Source: Caulobacteraceae bacterium
GTDB lineage: Bacteria > Pseudomonadota > Alphaproteobacteria > Caulobacterales > Caulobacteraceae
Assembly (NCBI GenBank): GCA_947476325.1
Contig: CANJPZ010000006.1
Coordinates: forward strand, 1-64,000
DNA length: 64,000 nucleotides
Direction of reading: 5' to 3'
This document shows positions 8,714-18,065 of this stretch, one piece after another (position 1 is the first letter of the stretch; every line of letters starts with the position of its first letter). A model generated the notes under the pieces. That model saw nothing but the letters and a program-made list of their open reading frames with translations, was not told the DNA's origin and did not search any database. Position numbers and translations under genes: made by a program.

Positions 8714-9933
8714 CCTTGAAAATCGGCGCCCTGCTCACCCACCCGGTGCAATACTACAGTCCCTGGCTGGCCGAGCTGGCCGGATCCTGCAACCTGACGG
8801 TCTATTACGCTCACCAGCAGACTGCCGAGGGTCAGGGCAAGGCAGGTTTTGGCGCGGGCTTTGAATGGGATGTTCCCCTGCTGGAGGGCTATGACTGGCG
8901 CTGGCTCAAGAACGTCGCCAGGTCTCCCGGCCTGACCCGCTTTGGCGGGTGCGATACCCCGGAAATCGGCGACATAATCCGGTGCGAGAAGTTTGACGCC
9001 TTCCTCATCTTCGGCTGGAATCGCAAATGCTTTATCCAGGCCGCGTGGGCCGCCCTGCGAAGCAGGACGCCCCTGCTGATCCGGCTTGATTCGGAACTCA
9101 ACACACCGCGATCGAAACTGGCCCTGCTGCTCAAGAAGCTGGCCTATTCCGTTGTGCTTCCGAAGCTGGGCGACTACCTGTCGCCCGGCGTTCGCACCGA
9201 CGCCTATCTGCGCCACTATGGCGTGCAGCCGGACCGCATCCATAGACTGCCGCACATGATCGACACCGTCCGGTTCGCTACCGGCGCCCAGGCTGCGCGC
9301 CAGGACGGGTCCGCAGCAGCTCTGCGCGCCCGCCATGGCGCGGCTGAGAACGACTTTGCTCTGCTGTTTGCCGGTAAACTGATCCCTCTGAAGCGCGTGG
9401 ATCTCGTTCTTGAGGCCCTTGCCGTCCTGAAGCGGCAGCGACCGGAACTTGCCGCACGGACACGGCTGTGGATCGCTGGCGACGGCCCTCTCCGCGCCGA
9501 ACTGGAAGCCAGGGCCGCCGCTGAGGGGCTCAATGTCTCGTTCCTGGGCTTCGTCAATCAATCGGCGCTGCCGGCGGTTTACGCCGCCGCCGACTGCCTG
9601 GTCCTGCCCTCGCAGTGGGAGACCTGGGGCCTTGTCGTGAACGAGGCCTTTGCCTGCGGCTTGCCGGCCATTGTTTCGGAACGCGCCGGTTGCGCGCCAG
9701 AACTAATCGAGGAGGGCGTCACGGGCTGGACGATGCGCAGCTTTGAGCCGGGTCATCTGGCCGACCTGATCGCAACAGCCGCCACTGCGGTTCCTACCCT
9801 CGCCACAGCGCGTATCGGTATGTTAAGCGATGACGCCAGCTTTGCCCCTGGCGTTCGTCGCGTGCTGAACGTTGTCCAGTCGATCCGCCAACGGGCGGCT
9901 TCCGGTCGGGCGGCGTCCAAAGAGGAAGTGTAA
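8710..9933 (+). CDS. Glycosyltransferase family 4
   Basis: A 407-residue GT4 enzyme. The ATG at 8710 overlaps the sulfotransferase stop (ATGA); the longer open frame from 8503 lies inside that gene and is rejected. The N-terminus MTLKIGALLTHPVQYYSP is typical of capsule GTs. The C-terminal domain shows LLFAGKLIPLKRVDLVLEAL, IAGDGPLRAELEA, and a serine-tryptophan-glutamate segment followed by GLVVNEAFACGLPAIVS with the EX7E-like acidic pair. It is probably a repeat-unit assembly enzyme. Confidence 0.87.
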   Translation: MTLKIGALLTHPVQYYSPWLAELAGSCNLTVYYAHQQTAEGQGKAGFGAGFEWDVPLLEGYDWRWLKNVARSPGLTRFGGCDTPEIGDIIRCEKFDAFLIFGWNRKCFIQAAWAALRSRTPLLIRLDSELNTPRSKLALLLKKLAYSVVLPKLGDYLSPGVRTDAYLRHYGVQPDRIHRLPHMIDTVRFATGAQAARQDGSAAALRARHGAAENDFALLFAGKLIPLKRVDLVLEALAVLKRQRPELAARTRLWIAGDGPLRAELEARAAAEGLNVSFLGFVNQSALPAVYAAADCLVLPSQWETWGLVVNEAFACGLPAIVSERAGCAPELIEEGVTGWTMRSFEPGHLADLIATAATAVPTLATARIGMLSDDASFAPGVRRVLNVVQSIRQRAASGRAASKEEV

Positions 9934-11453
9934 TGCGGTCCCCAGTCGCCCTTCAACGTCGGCAATCCCAAGGGGCTGTCGAAGGCAAGGCAAGGGTGGC
10001 CAAAGGCTACGGCTCGCTCGTCTGGCTACCCTTTGCGGTCATCATCGTGGCCATGGCCGCCCTGTCTCACAGCGCAGTGCTGTTTGGGTCGTCGCTGGTT
10101 TGGGCCTCCTGCATGGCCTTCATGGGCGCGCGCATTCCCATGATGGTTTTCGCCTGTTTTCTGCAGGTCACCAGCGCGATCACCGGTTGCGCCTATCTTG
10201 GCGCGTACGGCCATTATCCCAGTGGCGTTGCCGACACCCAACTGGCGCCATGGGCTGTTGCGGCGCTGGAGCTGGGATTACTGGTTGTGGCCGCGGTCTA
10301 TTGGGGCGTCGTGCGATATGAGCGTCCAGGCGATCCCAGGCTCGGCGAGAGCAATCGTATGCTCAAGCTGGGACCGACCCATCTGTTCATTCTGCTGCTG
10401 ATCGTATTTTCGCCAGAGTGGCTGCGCCTGCCTTTGCAGCCGTCAAGCACCGGTGGCTTTCGTCAGATCGTCCAGCACATCGTCAATTTCCGCATGGTTC
10501 TGTATTGCATCTTTCTGATCAACTGCATTCGGGCCAACAGGAAAAAAGCCTATTATAAACTGATATTTATCTCCATTTACATCGCGCTTCCGATGTCGGT
10601 GACGGGCCACGCTGGCTGGTCGAGTATTGTCATTCTGGCGCTTATGGTTTTTGCCAGCAGTCTGGTGTTTCCGATCGCGAGAGGCGGCGCGCGACTGTCG
10701 GCGGCAGGCATTTCTGTGGCTATGGCCGCCGTTGTATTCCTTGCCGGTTTCGGCCTGATCTGGGAGGGCGGCTTGAAGGGCGCCTGGCGTTCCACCCTGT
10801 CTGAAGGGTCAGGCGACATGTCCATGACTGCCAGCCTCTCGGCCTTTGCCGACCAGGCCACCACGGTCATGCAGCAATTCAATCTGTCTCAAAGTCTGGA
10901 GGTCCTCACCAGCCGTATGTCATCGGGCGAAGGCTTTTCGTCTCTCGTGCTGAGAAACGTCCCCCGGGCGATCCCCTACGCCAATGGTGAACGCTCCATG
11001 GGGGCCATCGGCAATCTGCTGCCAAGGGTAATTTTCCGCAACAAGGCCGACCTTGGCGGCGACTCCTGGCTGGTGCGCAAATACGCCCAGGTGGATGCGG
11101 CAGGCGATGAAGAAGGCGCCTCGATCGGGCTGGGATATGTGTCCGAATTCTACATCGACTACGGCGTGATCGGGATTGTGGCCGGATCAGCGGCGCTGGG
11201 CCTTCTGTTTGCGAGCGGAATCGTCGCTTTCCGGATGATGGGCGGGCGGGGCGATCTGGCCAACGCAGCCATGGCGGTAATTTTCTACACCACCTTCACG
11301 ACGCCGGATGCGAGCCTGACCAAGATGGTCGGAGCCCTGGCCTCGGAAATCATTGTGTTTGCGGGCGTCATCTATTTTGTGAACCGCTATCTTTATGTTC
11401 GGTTCAGAACCCCGACTTCGGCGGAACCGGCCCTGTCGCCCCGTATGGCTTGA
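9933..11453 (+). CDS. Wzy-like polysaccharide polymerase (membrane protein)
   Basis: A 506-residue integral membrane protein with roughly ten hydrophobic segments, for example near residues 29-49, 64-84, 108-128, 145-162, 231-250, 261-280, 415-437 and 460-485, and a large soluble loop around residues 285-400. Wzy polymerases have low sequence conservation, so the call rests on size, topology and position between glycosyltransferases and a methyltransferase in a Wzx/Wzc locus. Its start overlaps the preceding stop (TAATG). A short stretch near 10530-10590 is markedly AT-rich compared with the neighbours, which may mark recent acquisition. An unrelated O-acyl or other membrane enzyme is possible. 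Confidence 0.6.
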   Translation: MRSPVALQRRQSQGAVEGKARVAKGYGSLVWLPFAVIIVAMAALSHSAVLFGSSLVWASCMAFMGARIPMMVFACFLQVTSAITGCAYLGAYGHYPSGVADTQLAPWAVAALELGLLVVAAVYWGVVRYERPGDPRLGESNRMLKLGPTHLFILLLIVFSPEWLRLPLQPSSTGGFRQIVQHIVNFRMVLYCIFLINCIRANRKKAYYKLIFISIYIALPMSVTGHAGWSSIVILALMVFASSLVFPIARGGARLSAAGISVAMAAVVFLAGFGLIWEGGLKGAWRSTLSEGSGDMSMTASLSAFADQATTVMQQFNLSQSLEVLTSRMSSGEGFSSLVLRNVPRAIPYANGERSMGAIGNLLPRVIFRNKADLGGDSWLVRKYAQVDAAGDEEGASIGLGYVSEFYIDYGVIGIVAGSAALGLLFASGIVAFRMMGGRGDLANAAMAVIFYTTFTTPDASLTKMVGALASEIIVFAGVIYFVNRYLYVRFRTPTSAEPALSPRMA

Positions 11454-11464
11454 GCAAGATCCAA

Positions 11465-12241
11465 ATGTCCGCAGACGTCTCTACGCCAGCAAAGGCCATC
11501 GCCCGTCCGGGCGGCCTTGTCCGCCTCGCCAAAAAGGTCATTCGAAAGCCGGGCTATGCCGTCAAGGCCCTGGGACGGACCCTTGCATCTCGCCAGTTTC
11601 CGGCGCCGGAGGGACGGGACTTCATCGCCGAGCGTATCGGCGTGGTCAGCGGTGTCTTCACCCAGGTGTCTGGCCAGACCCGGGGCAAGGGATTTGGGCA
11701 CGGCGCCATTCTTGCGCCCCACGCCGAACTGCTCTGGAGTCTGGTGCGAGACCGCAAGCCTGCGCGGGTTGTGGAGACCGGTGTCTGCAACGGTCTGTCT
11801 TCAGCGGTCATTCTGGCGGCCATGGATCGCAACGGCTTCGGCGAACTGATCTCTGTCGACCTGCCCGAGTTTACCGACCCGGCTCTGAACACCGAAGCGT
11901 TTTGGGAAGGCAAGGGTGGCGCGGTCGTTCCCGCCGGTCGGGAAGTGGGCTGGCTGGTGCCTGCCGAGCTGCGCGGCCGCTGGACGCTGCAACTGGGTCG
12001 CTCAAGCGTTCTGTTACCCGCCGCCCTGGCCGGTGGATGCGACATCTTCATCCATGATTCCGAGCACTCCTACGAAAACCAGATGTTTGAGTTCAGGCTG
12101 GGCTGGGACGCGTTGCGGCCTGGCGGCGTGCTGGTGGCGACCGATATCAACTGGTCCAACGCCTTCGACGACTTCTGCCGTCAGGTCCGTCCACGCCGGC
12201 AGTTCGTTGATCACTCCTGCTGCCTGATGTTCAAGCGCTGA
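11465..12241 (+). CDS. Class I SAM-dependent methyltransferase
   Basis: A protein of 258 residues from the ATG at 11465; a TTG at 11450 overlapping the previous stop would add five residues. Motif I is RVVETGVCNGLSSAVILAAM, followed by ISVDLPEF and later DIFIHDSEHSYENQMFEF, as in Methyltransf_24/CmcI-type enzymes. It probably O-methylates a sugar of the polymer. It ends 9 bp from the end of the oppositely oriented flippase gene. The acceptor is unknown. Confidence 0.75.
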   Translation: MSADVSTPAKAIARPGGLVRLAKKVIRKPGYAVKALGRTLASRQFPAPEGRDFIAERIGVVSGVFTQVSGQTRGKGFGHGAILAPHAELLWSLVRDRKPARVVETGVCNGLSSAVILAAMDRNGFGELISVDLPEFTDPALNTEAFWEGKGGAVVPAGREVGWLVPAELRGRWTLQLGRSSVLLPAALAGGCDIFIHDSEHSYENQMFEFRLGWDALRPGGVLVATDINWSNAFDDFCRQVRPRRQFVDHSCCLMFKR

Positions 12242-12250
12242 AGCCGACGG

Positions 12251-13819
12251 CTATGAGGCGCCACGGCGCATCATCAGTCTCGTGATGGTGTCCCTGGCAT
12301 AGCGCAGCAGTCCGCTGCGCTGCGATTTCGAAAATATCCCGAACCAGATCCACAGCATCAGACCAGGCGGGCCGATGGCCAGGGCGACAGCCAACGTCAT
12401 CTGCGGCGGTCCAACGGTTGTCCCGGTCAGGGCGTTGGCGCCGCGGATCAGTCCGTAAATTGCGGCGGCCATGACGGCCGTCATAAGCTGGACCGGCGCC
12501 ACGACTGTGAAGAACCCGATGCCAAGCCGTCGCTGGGCATGCATGGCCGAGACCCAGCCGGTGGTCAGCGCGACGGCGATCGAGGTGCTGAGCGCAATCC
12601 CGATCAGGCCAAACATCTTGCCAAGGACATAGGTGATGATGACGTTCAGCAGACCGCAGATGATCACCACCTTGCCGTAGACTTCATGTTCGGTGGATCG
12701 GTCAGCGTCCATCAGCACGCTGGTCTGGGCGTTGAGCAGGGTTGATAGTGCAAAAGCCATCATCAGCCCGTAGCCAACGAAGGCGCCGTTGAGCCAAAGG
12801 GTGAAGAACGGCGAGCCGATCGCCATGAGGGTCGCAATGCCGAACCACAGTATCGCCAGGCAGATTCTGAGCGACAGGCCTACGGTGGTGCGGAACGCTT
12901 CGACCTTGCCGGCCGCCCAGGAGTGACTGAGGAAAACGCCCGCGGCGCCGCCCGTCAGCAACGCAAGCTGGGACAGTGAGGCGAAGACCTGCAGCGTGCC
13001 CTGGTAGGCGGGCAGTTCCTTTGGATCCAGCAGGCCGACGATGAAGTACTGGTCGGTGCGCAAGATGAGAAAGCTGCCCAGGCCGATCAGCCAGGCGCTG
13101 AACATGGGCCGCGCCAGCGAGGCGACCATGGTCTTCGAAAACCCTTCCTTGCCTTCGACCCAGCGCGGTAACCGTCGGCGGGCGAACCAGGCGCTGAGCA
13201 ACCGGCGGGCAATGACGAACACCGCGGTGACGATCGCCAGTCCGATGATGCCGCCGCCAAGAGCGACCACCACGAACCGCAGGGCCAGATCGAGAGTCGA
13301 GGTGATGATGGTCAGGGCGACGTCCAGAGCCGCGTTTCCGGTCGAAAGCAGGAACACCGACCAGATCGAGCCCCTGATCTGGATCGCCTGACTGACCGCA
13401 ACAACGGCCCAGCCGATCATGATTTCGTTCTGGACGCCGGGGGTCAGTCTGATGGTGTGGATATAGAACCAGCCGCCAATGATGCTGATGAAGAAGGCGA
13501 AGATGCTGCGAACCTCGAACAGCCGTTTTCCGGTGGCGAACATCTGGCGCATTCGCCGCTCAAGATAGGTGATCCGCCGCTGGTTTTTGGCGACCGCAAG
13601 CCGGCCATAGATCAGCGACACCCGCCGCCACAGGGTCGGCGTCAGGCCGAAATCCAGCAGGCCCAGAAACGGTATGTTGTTGATGATCAGGAACCAGCCG
13701 GTCAGCTCTTCGCGTCCCATCATGCGGAAGAGCAAGGGCGTCAGCATGATGCCGAGGAACATGTTGATGAAGCGGAGAATGAAATTCATCCCCACGGCAT
13801 CAATGATCTTCCGGTTCAT
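12251..13819 (-). CDS. Wzx-like lipid-linked oligosaccharide flippase
   Basis: A membrane protein of 522 residues from the ATG at 13819, with a MATE/MOP-type architecture of about twelve to fourteen hydrophobic segments. The N-terminal part MNFILRFINMFLGIMLTPLL and the repeated hydrophobic blocks resemble the Polysacc_synt family. It would move the undecaprenyl-linked repeat unit across the inner membrane before polymerisation. It is the only leftward gene within the rightward part of the locus, so it has its own promoter, in the 257-bp region shared with the divergent methyltransferase. An ATG further upstream (13987) would add a charged, non-conserved leader and is not favoured. Confidence 0.75.
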   Translation of the reverse strand: MNRKIIDAVGMNFILRFINMFLGIMLTPLLFRMMGREELTGWFLIINNIPFLGLLDFGLTPTLWRRVSLIYGRLAVAKNQRRITYLERRMRQMFATGKRLFEVRSIFAFFISIIGGWFYIHTIRLTPGVQNEIMIGWAVVAVSQAIQIRGSIWSVFLLSTGNAALDVALTIITSTLDLALRFVVVALGGGIIGLAIVTAVFVIARRLLSAWFARRRLPRWVEGKEGFSKTMVASLARPMFSAWLIGLGSFLILRTDQYFIVGLLDPKELPAYQGTLQVFASLSQLALLTGGAAGVFLSHSWAAGKVEAFRTTVGLSLRICLAILWFGIATLMAIGSPFFTLWLNGAFVGYGLMMAFALSTLLNAQTSVLMDADRSTEHEVYGKVVIICGLLNVIITYVLGKMFGLIGIALSTSIAVALTTGWVSAMHAQRRLGIGFFTVVAPVQLMTAVMAAAIYGLIRGANALTGTTVGPPQMTLAVALAIGPPGLMLWIWFGIFSKSQRSGLLRYARDTITRLMMRRGAS

Positions 13820-14076
13820 CGCGTCTGGTCTCGTGGGCGCCGGTTTCAGGGAACCGGCATGGTGCCTCTTTAACGCCGATTCAGGCGGCGCCGACAGGGA
13901 AGGGCGCCGGAATTCGGACGACGGGTCCTGGCAAGCCATCTTTCTCTTGACGATGAACGCGGGGACCGCCGAGAACGGCTGTCTCAACGATGGCGAGAGA
14001 CCCTCTCAGCGTCGGCGTGGAGTTCGCCCGTCCCGGTCTTCGGCAAGGACTCAGGGCGGCAGCTTAGGGACGGGTG

Positions 14077-14781
14077 ATGTTCGACAAGTACGAAACGATG
14101 GGCGCCTATCACTGGCGCGAATGCGATCGCGGTTCGAACCAGTACAATCCGCCGCTGGCGGCCCGCTATGAGGCTGTGATCAAGCGCGCGCCCAAGGGTC
14201 GTATTCTGGATGTCGGCGCCGGTGACGGATACCTGTCGGGCCGTCTGGCCGCTGTCGCGCGCCAGGTCGATTCCATCGAGTATGAGGAGTCCGGCGTTGA
14301 GCTGGCCCGCAAGATGCTGGAAGGCCGGACCAACGTCACGGTCCATCAGGGCGACAGCTATGCCTTGCCGTTCGAGAACGGCGTCTTTGACGGCGTAGTC
14401 ATGGCCGACGTCATCGAGCACCTCGAAACGCCCGAGCAGGCCGTCCGCGAGATGGCGCGCGTCTCGACGAAGGACGGCGTGACCCTGGTCAGCACGCCCC
14501 ACTGGCGGCCGGACCGGGTGTGGGACACCCGCCACGTAAAGGAATTCACGGCGGAAGAACTGCGCGAGCTTTTGTCCGTCGGGTTCGATTCTGTGGAGAT
14601 GGTGTTTTGCTGGCCCCGGTTCTGGTCGGACTTTTATCGCACCCCGATTGGCTGGCGGGGCCTTCGCCTGCTGGGCCGCATGGGGCTGAACCCTTTTACC
14701 CGCGAAAGCCAGACTGCCGACGGCTTTTGCCAGATCATCGCCATATGCCGACAGCCAAAGCCCGCAAGCCGGGCCCGATAA
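14077..14781 (+). CDS. Class I SAM-dependent methyltransferase
   Basis: A protein of 234 residues (ATG at 14077; a GTG at 14074 is adjacent). The Methyltransf_11-type motifs are RILDVGAGDGYLSGRLA, an acidic end of strand two (SIEYEESG), and VVMADVIEHLETPEQAVREM. It begins a new rightward transcription unit after the divergent flippase gene. The likely role is methylation of a sugar or of a lipid-linked intermediate; the latter could end chain growth. There is no direct evidence for the acceptor. Confidence 0.8.
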   Translation: MFDKYETMGAYHWRECDRGSNQYNPPLAARYEAVIKRAPKGRILDVGAGDGYLSGRLAAVARQVDSIEYEESGVELARKMLEGRTNVTVHQGDSYALPFENGVFDGVVMADVIEHLETPEQAVREMARVSTKDGVTLVSTPHWRPDRVWDTRHVKEFTAEELRELLSVGFDSVEMVFCWPRFWSDFYRTPIGWRGLRLLGRMGLNPFTRESQTADGFCQIIAICRQPKPASRAR

Positions 14782-14790
14782 CGGTTGGCC

Positions 14791-15921
14791 ATGGGCTCGC
14801 CCCGCATCCTGTTCTGCACGACCGGAGTGTTCGACACGGTTGGCGGCATAGCTTCAGCCAACCGTAACGTACTGGCGGCTCTGCAAGGCCTTGCGGCAGA
14901 AACAGGCGGCACGGTCGAAACCCTGGCGCTCGGCGAAGCGGGGCCAGGCAAGCCTGGCTACCGGACATTTCGTGGTGACAAGATCAGGTTCGCTCTGGCG
15001 AGCGTCCTGAACGGTCTGCGCAGCGATCTGGTCGTCTTCGACCATGTTCAGCTGTCCCGGCCGATCTTTTTCCTGCCCCGGTTCCTGAGGCCAAAAGTGG
15101 TTCTGCTGGCCCACGGATCGGAAGCCACCTGGCGCCTGCGCCCCGCCAGCGCGACCGCTTTCCGGCACGCCGATCTGGTGCTGACCAACTCGCATTACAC
15201 CTTGCGGCGTATGGGCGATTACCTGACCCGCTTCAACGGCGCAGCGTGCCCCCTGGGTCTGCCGCCGCAGTTCGAAATCCAGCCGGCCCCGCCGCCAACT
15301 TCCACTGAGCCCATTGTTCTGGAAGCTGCCGATGGCGTCAGCCGGGCGCTGGGCGACAAGGTCCTGCTTCTGGTCTCACGCCTTGATGCAACCGAGCGGG
15401 AAAAAGGTCATCGCGAGTTGCTGTCCGTTTTCCCCAGGGTGTTGAAGGCGTTTCCGAACGCTCAGCTTGTCTTCGTAGGAGCCGGCAGTGACCTGGAACC
15501 GCTCAAGACCATAGCCCGTGCGTCGGGCTTGGGGGCCAGCGTATTTCTGCCCGGCCGCTTGCTGGCCGGCGCTCTTGAGGCCATGTACCACAAGGCGTTT
15601 GCCTATGTGATGCCCAGCCGGCAGGAGGGCTTTGGCCTGGTCTATCTGGAGGCCATGAACTACGCCAAGCCGTGTCTGGCCTGTCATGACGATGGCGGCG
15701 CCGATGTGGTGGCAGATGGTGAGACCGGCGTGCTGGTCGCCCACGATATCGACGAGGCCGAACTGCTCAGGGCCCTGACAGGCCTTCTGGCCGATCCTGC
15801 ACGGGCCCGACGCCTGGGTGAAGCGGGCTGGCGACGGTTGCTCGACCAGTTCACCTCAGCCGCCCATCAGGCGCGGGTGACCGGTCTGATCCGTCCCTTG
15901 CTCAAGGGCCGGGCGCCATGA
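14791..15921 (+). CDS. Glycosyltransferase family 4
   Basis: A GT4 protein of 376 residues. It begins MGSPRILFCTTGVFDTVGG at the ATG 14791; a TTG at 14785 is less likely. The C-terminal donor domain shows LLVSRLDATEREKGHRELL, VFVGAGSDLEPLK and a SRQEGFGLVYLEAMNYAKP segment with the EX7E motif. It overlaps the downstream CapK-like gene by 4 bp. It should add a sugar to the repeat unit. Confidence 0.87.
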   Translation: MGSPRILFCTTGVFDTVGGIASANRNVLAALQGLAAETGGTVETLALGEAGPGKPGYRTFRGDKIRFALASVLNGLRSDLVVFDHVQLSRPIFFLPRFLRPKVVLLAHGSEATWRLRPASATAFRHADLVLTNSHYTLRRMGDYLTRFNGAACPLGLPPQFEIQPAPPPTSTEPIVLEAADGVSRALGDKVLLLVSRLDATEREKGHRELLSVFPRVLKAFPNAQLVFVGAGSDLEPLKTIARASGLGASVFLPGRLLAGALEAMYHKAFAYVMPSRQEGFGLVYLEAMNYAKPCLACHDDGGADVVADGETGVLVAHDIDEAELLRALTGLLADPARARRLGEAGWRRLLDQFTSAAHQARVTGLIRPLLKGRAP

Positions 15922-17213
15922 CCCTGATCGCGACCTTGCGCGGTATAGGCCTGGCCCGCGATATCAACCAGGAAGCGGCCATCTACGCCGCGCCACCGGC
16001 GGACATGGCGACTTTTCAGCTCGCCCGGTTCAATGCCGGCTGGACCGACAGCCTTGCTCGCTCGCCCTGGGCGCGGGCCATGGCCGCCCGGCTTGCATTG
16101 CCGCAGTCCTTTGCCAGCTGGGATGATCTCGCAACGCGCGTCCCGGTCCAGACCAAGGCCGACCTTCGTCTCGACCTCGCGGACCCCGCCACTGCCAACG
16201 AGCCGGTTTCCTGGCGCGCGACAGGCGGCACCACAGCCGAGCCGCTGCGCTTTCCGGTCTTCAGGTCCGAAGCGCGGGAGGCAGGGATCGACCAGTGGTT
16301 GGGTCGGGGGCGGCTCGGCATCACGCCCTCCGACCGCCTCTTCATGATCTGGGGCCATGCCCACATGTTCGGAACCGGCCTGAAGGGGACGATCAATCGC
16401 CTCAAGCGCCAGCTGTCGGACGCGGTGATCGGCTACACACGCTGGAGCGCCTATAGCATGTCACCCGCCGACCTTCGTCTGGCTGGCGATGCCCTGGCGG
16501 AGAGCGGCGCGCGTTATGTCATTGGTTATTCCTCCGCCCTTGACCGGTTCGCGCGAGCCAATGCCGACCGGTCATCGGCGTTTCGGGGCCTGAACCTCAA
16601 GGCGGTGATCGCCACAGCGGAAGGCTTTCCGCGCGAAGACAGCCGGGCGGTCATCGAGGCCTGTTTCGGTTGCCCGGTGGTCATGGAGTACGGCAGCGTC
16701 GAGACCGGTGCGATCGCCTACGAGCGTCCGGCTGGCGGCTACGACGTCTTCTGGGCCCGCCACCGCATTGAGCTGGGCGAGGCTACGCCAGCGGGTCGGA
16801 CCCTGATCGTCACCAGCCTGAACGCCCGGGCGCTTCCCTTGCTGCGCTATGCGATTGGGGACGTGGCCAATGCTGGGGGGACAGACGGCGTCACCGGATT
16901 TGACGCGGTCGGCGGGCGGGTGAACGATGCGATCACCTTGCCGAACGGTACGCCGATCCACTCTGAGGCTTTCACCCACGTGATGCGAGACTTGCCCGGC
17001 GTTCGCGTCTATCAGATCGTCGGCCGAAAGGGCGGGGGCGTCCCCACCATACGCTACGAGGCCGAAGCGCCGCTTGCCGAAGCCAGCCTGTCGCTCCTGA
17101 AAAAGCGGCTGGCCCTGATTGATGAGGTTCTGCGGGACACGCCCGTGGAGCGGGTTGAGGAAATTCCCCTGTCCGGCGCCGGAAAGCACCGGATGGTGAT
17201 CGAGGAGAGCTGA
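15918..17213 (+). CDS. CapK/PaaK-like adenylate-forming enzyme
   Basis: A 431-residue member of the phenylacetate-CoA ligase/CapK branch of the ANL superfamily. The ATP-binding loop is WRATGGTTAEPLRFPV near residues 95-110. EYGSVETGAIAYE near residue 255 and LRYAIGDV near 312 are the second and third adenylation motifs, and the C-terminal SGAGKHRM carries the conserved lysine. Such enzymes activate a carboxylic acid as an acyl-adenylate. CapK homologues occur in capsule loci, where their acid substrate is unknown. It starts at an ATGA overlap with the GT4 gene, so it is translated together with the sugar-transfer genes. Confidence 0.8.
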   Translation: MTLIATLRGIGLARDINQEAAIYAAPPADMATFQLARFNAGWTDSLARSPWARAMAARLALPQSFASWDDLATRVPVQTKADLRLDLADPATANEPVSWRATGGTTAEPLRFPVFRSEAREAGIDQWLGRGRLGITPSDRLFMIWGHAHMFGTGLKGTINRLKRQLSDAVIGYTRWSAYSMSPADLRLAGDALAESGARYVIGYSSALDRFARANADRSSAFRGLNLKAVIATAEGFPREDSRAVIEACFGCPVVMEYGSVETGAIAYERPAGGYDVFWARHRIELGEATPAGRTLIVTSLNARALPLLRYAIGDVANAGGTDGVTGFDAVGGRVNDAITLPNGTPIHSEAFTHVMRDLPGVRVYQIVGRKGGGVPTIRYEAEAPLAEASLSLLKKRLALIDEVLRDTPVERVEEIPLSGAGKHRMVIEES

Positions 17214-17216
17214 CGG

Positions 17217-18053
17217 ATGACGCTACGGGTCAATGGCGAGGTCATGGCCATCGAACGCTACGCGCAGTTCCATGCGCGCCGCTTCGACCAGACCCTCGAT
17301 CTGATCCGCCGTCACGGCGGCGGCAGCCTGATCGAAGTGGGCGGTCATCCCTGGGCCATGACCGCGCGCCTGATGCAGGAGCCCGGCGTTGACCTGAAGG
17401 CGACGGTCAGCGCCGAGGAAATCTCCAACTGGTCCGATGAACTGCCGGTCACCCGCAACCGCTATGACATGGACCTCGGCGATGGCGTGCCGCGGTCGTT
17501 CCAGAACTACTCGGCCAATATCGAGCGCACGGCCTTTCCGGTCGAAGAGGCGGTCGACATGGTGCTGGCCTGCGAGATAATCGAGCACGTCACCCGTGCG
17601 CCGCACGCGGTGATGCTGAACATCAACAGCTGGCTCAAACCCGGGGGCATCGTCATCCTGACCACGCCGAACGGCACCCAGGTCGAAAACCCCTTTCGCG
17701 TGAAGGCCAAGATGCCGGCCTACCGGCCCAGCGTCTATTCGCGCCACAACTACTGCTTCATCATGGATGGTCTGACCGATCTGGTGGAGACCTGCGGCTT
17801 TGAGATCGTCGAAGCCAATTTCTGGTCGCCCTATGTGCGCAAGGGCGGCTCAAACCTGTACCGGGCGCTCTACAATCTCGGACCCCGCTATCTGAAGAAC
17901 AAGTTCGCCCAGACCCTCTGTGTTGTCGCTCGCAAGGTCGAGGATCGTGATTCGGCCTCGCGCCTGCCTCGCTGTTATGCGCGGGAAGCTGGATGGGAAC
18001 GGATCGATGGCGCCGATACCATCGGCGATCCTTCCGCCATCGACATTCACTAG
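17217..18053 (+). CDS. SAM-dependent methyltransferase domain protein
   Basis: A 278-residue protein. SLIEVGGHPWAMTARLM near residue 38 stands at the position of methyltransferase motif I, which is degenerate (only one of the usual glycines). MVLACEIIEHVTRAPHAVML and KPGGIVILTTPN match the post-I region of Methyltransf_11-type enzymes. It begins 4 bp after the CapK-like stop. It may O-methylate a sugar; the weak motif I makes loss of activity conceivable. A TTG/GTG start is not needed because the ATG at 17217 has a suitable upstream context. Confidence 0.7.
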   Translation: MTLRVNGEVMAIERYAQFHARRFDQTLDLIRRHGGGSLIEVGGHPWAMTARLMQEPGVDLKATVSAEEISNWSDELPVTRNRYDMDLGDGVPRSFQNYSANIERTAFPVEEAVDMVLACEIIEHVTRAPHAVMLNINSWLKPGGIVILTTPNGTQVENPFRVKAKMPAYRPSVYSRHNYCFIMDGLTDLVETCGFEIVEANFWSPYVRKGGSNLYRALYNLGPRYLKNKFAQTLCVVARKVEDRDSASRLPRCYAREAGWERIDGADTIGDPSAIDIH

Positions 18054-18065
18054 GTTCCCGTCCCG

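Noticed and set aside
13930-13990. TTGACG-type promoter for the gene at 14077
   Set aside because: TTGACG is present near 13947, but no acceptable -10 element follows at the right distance.
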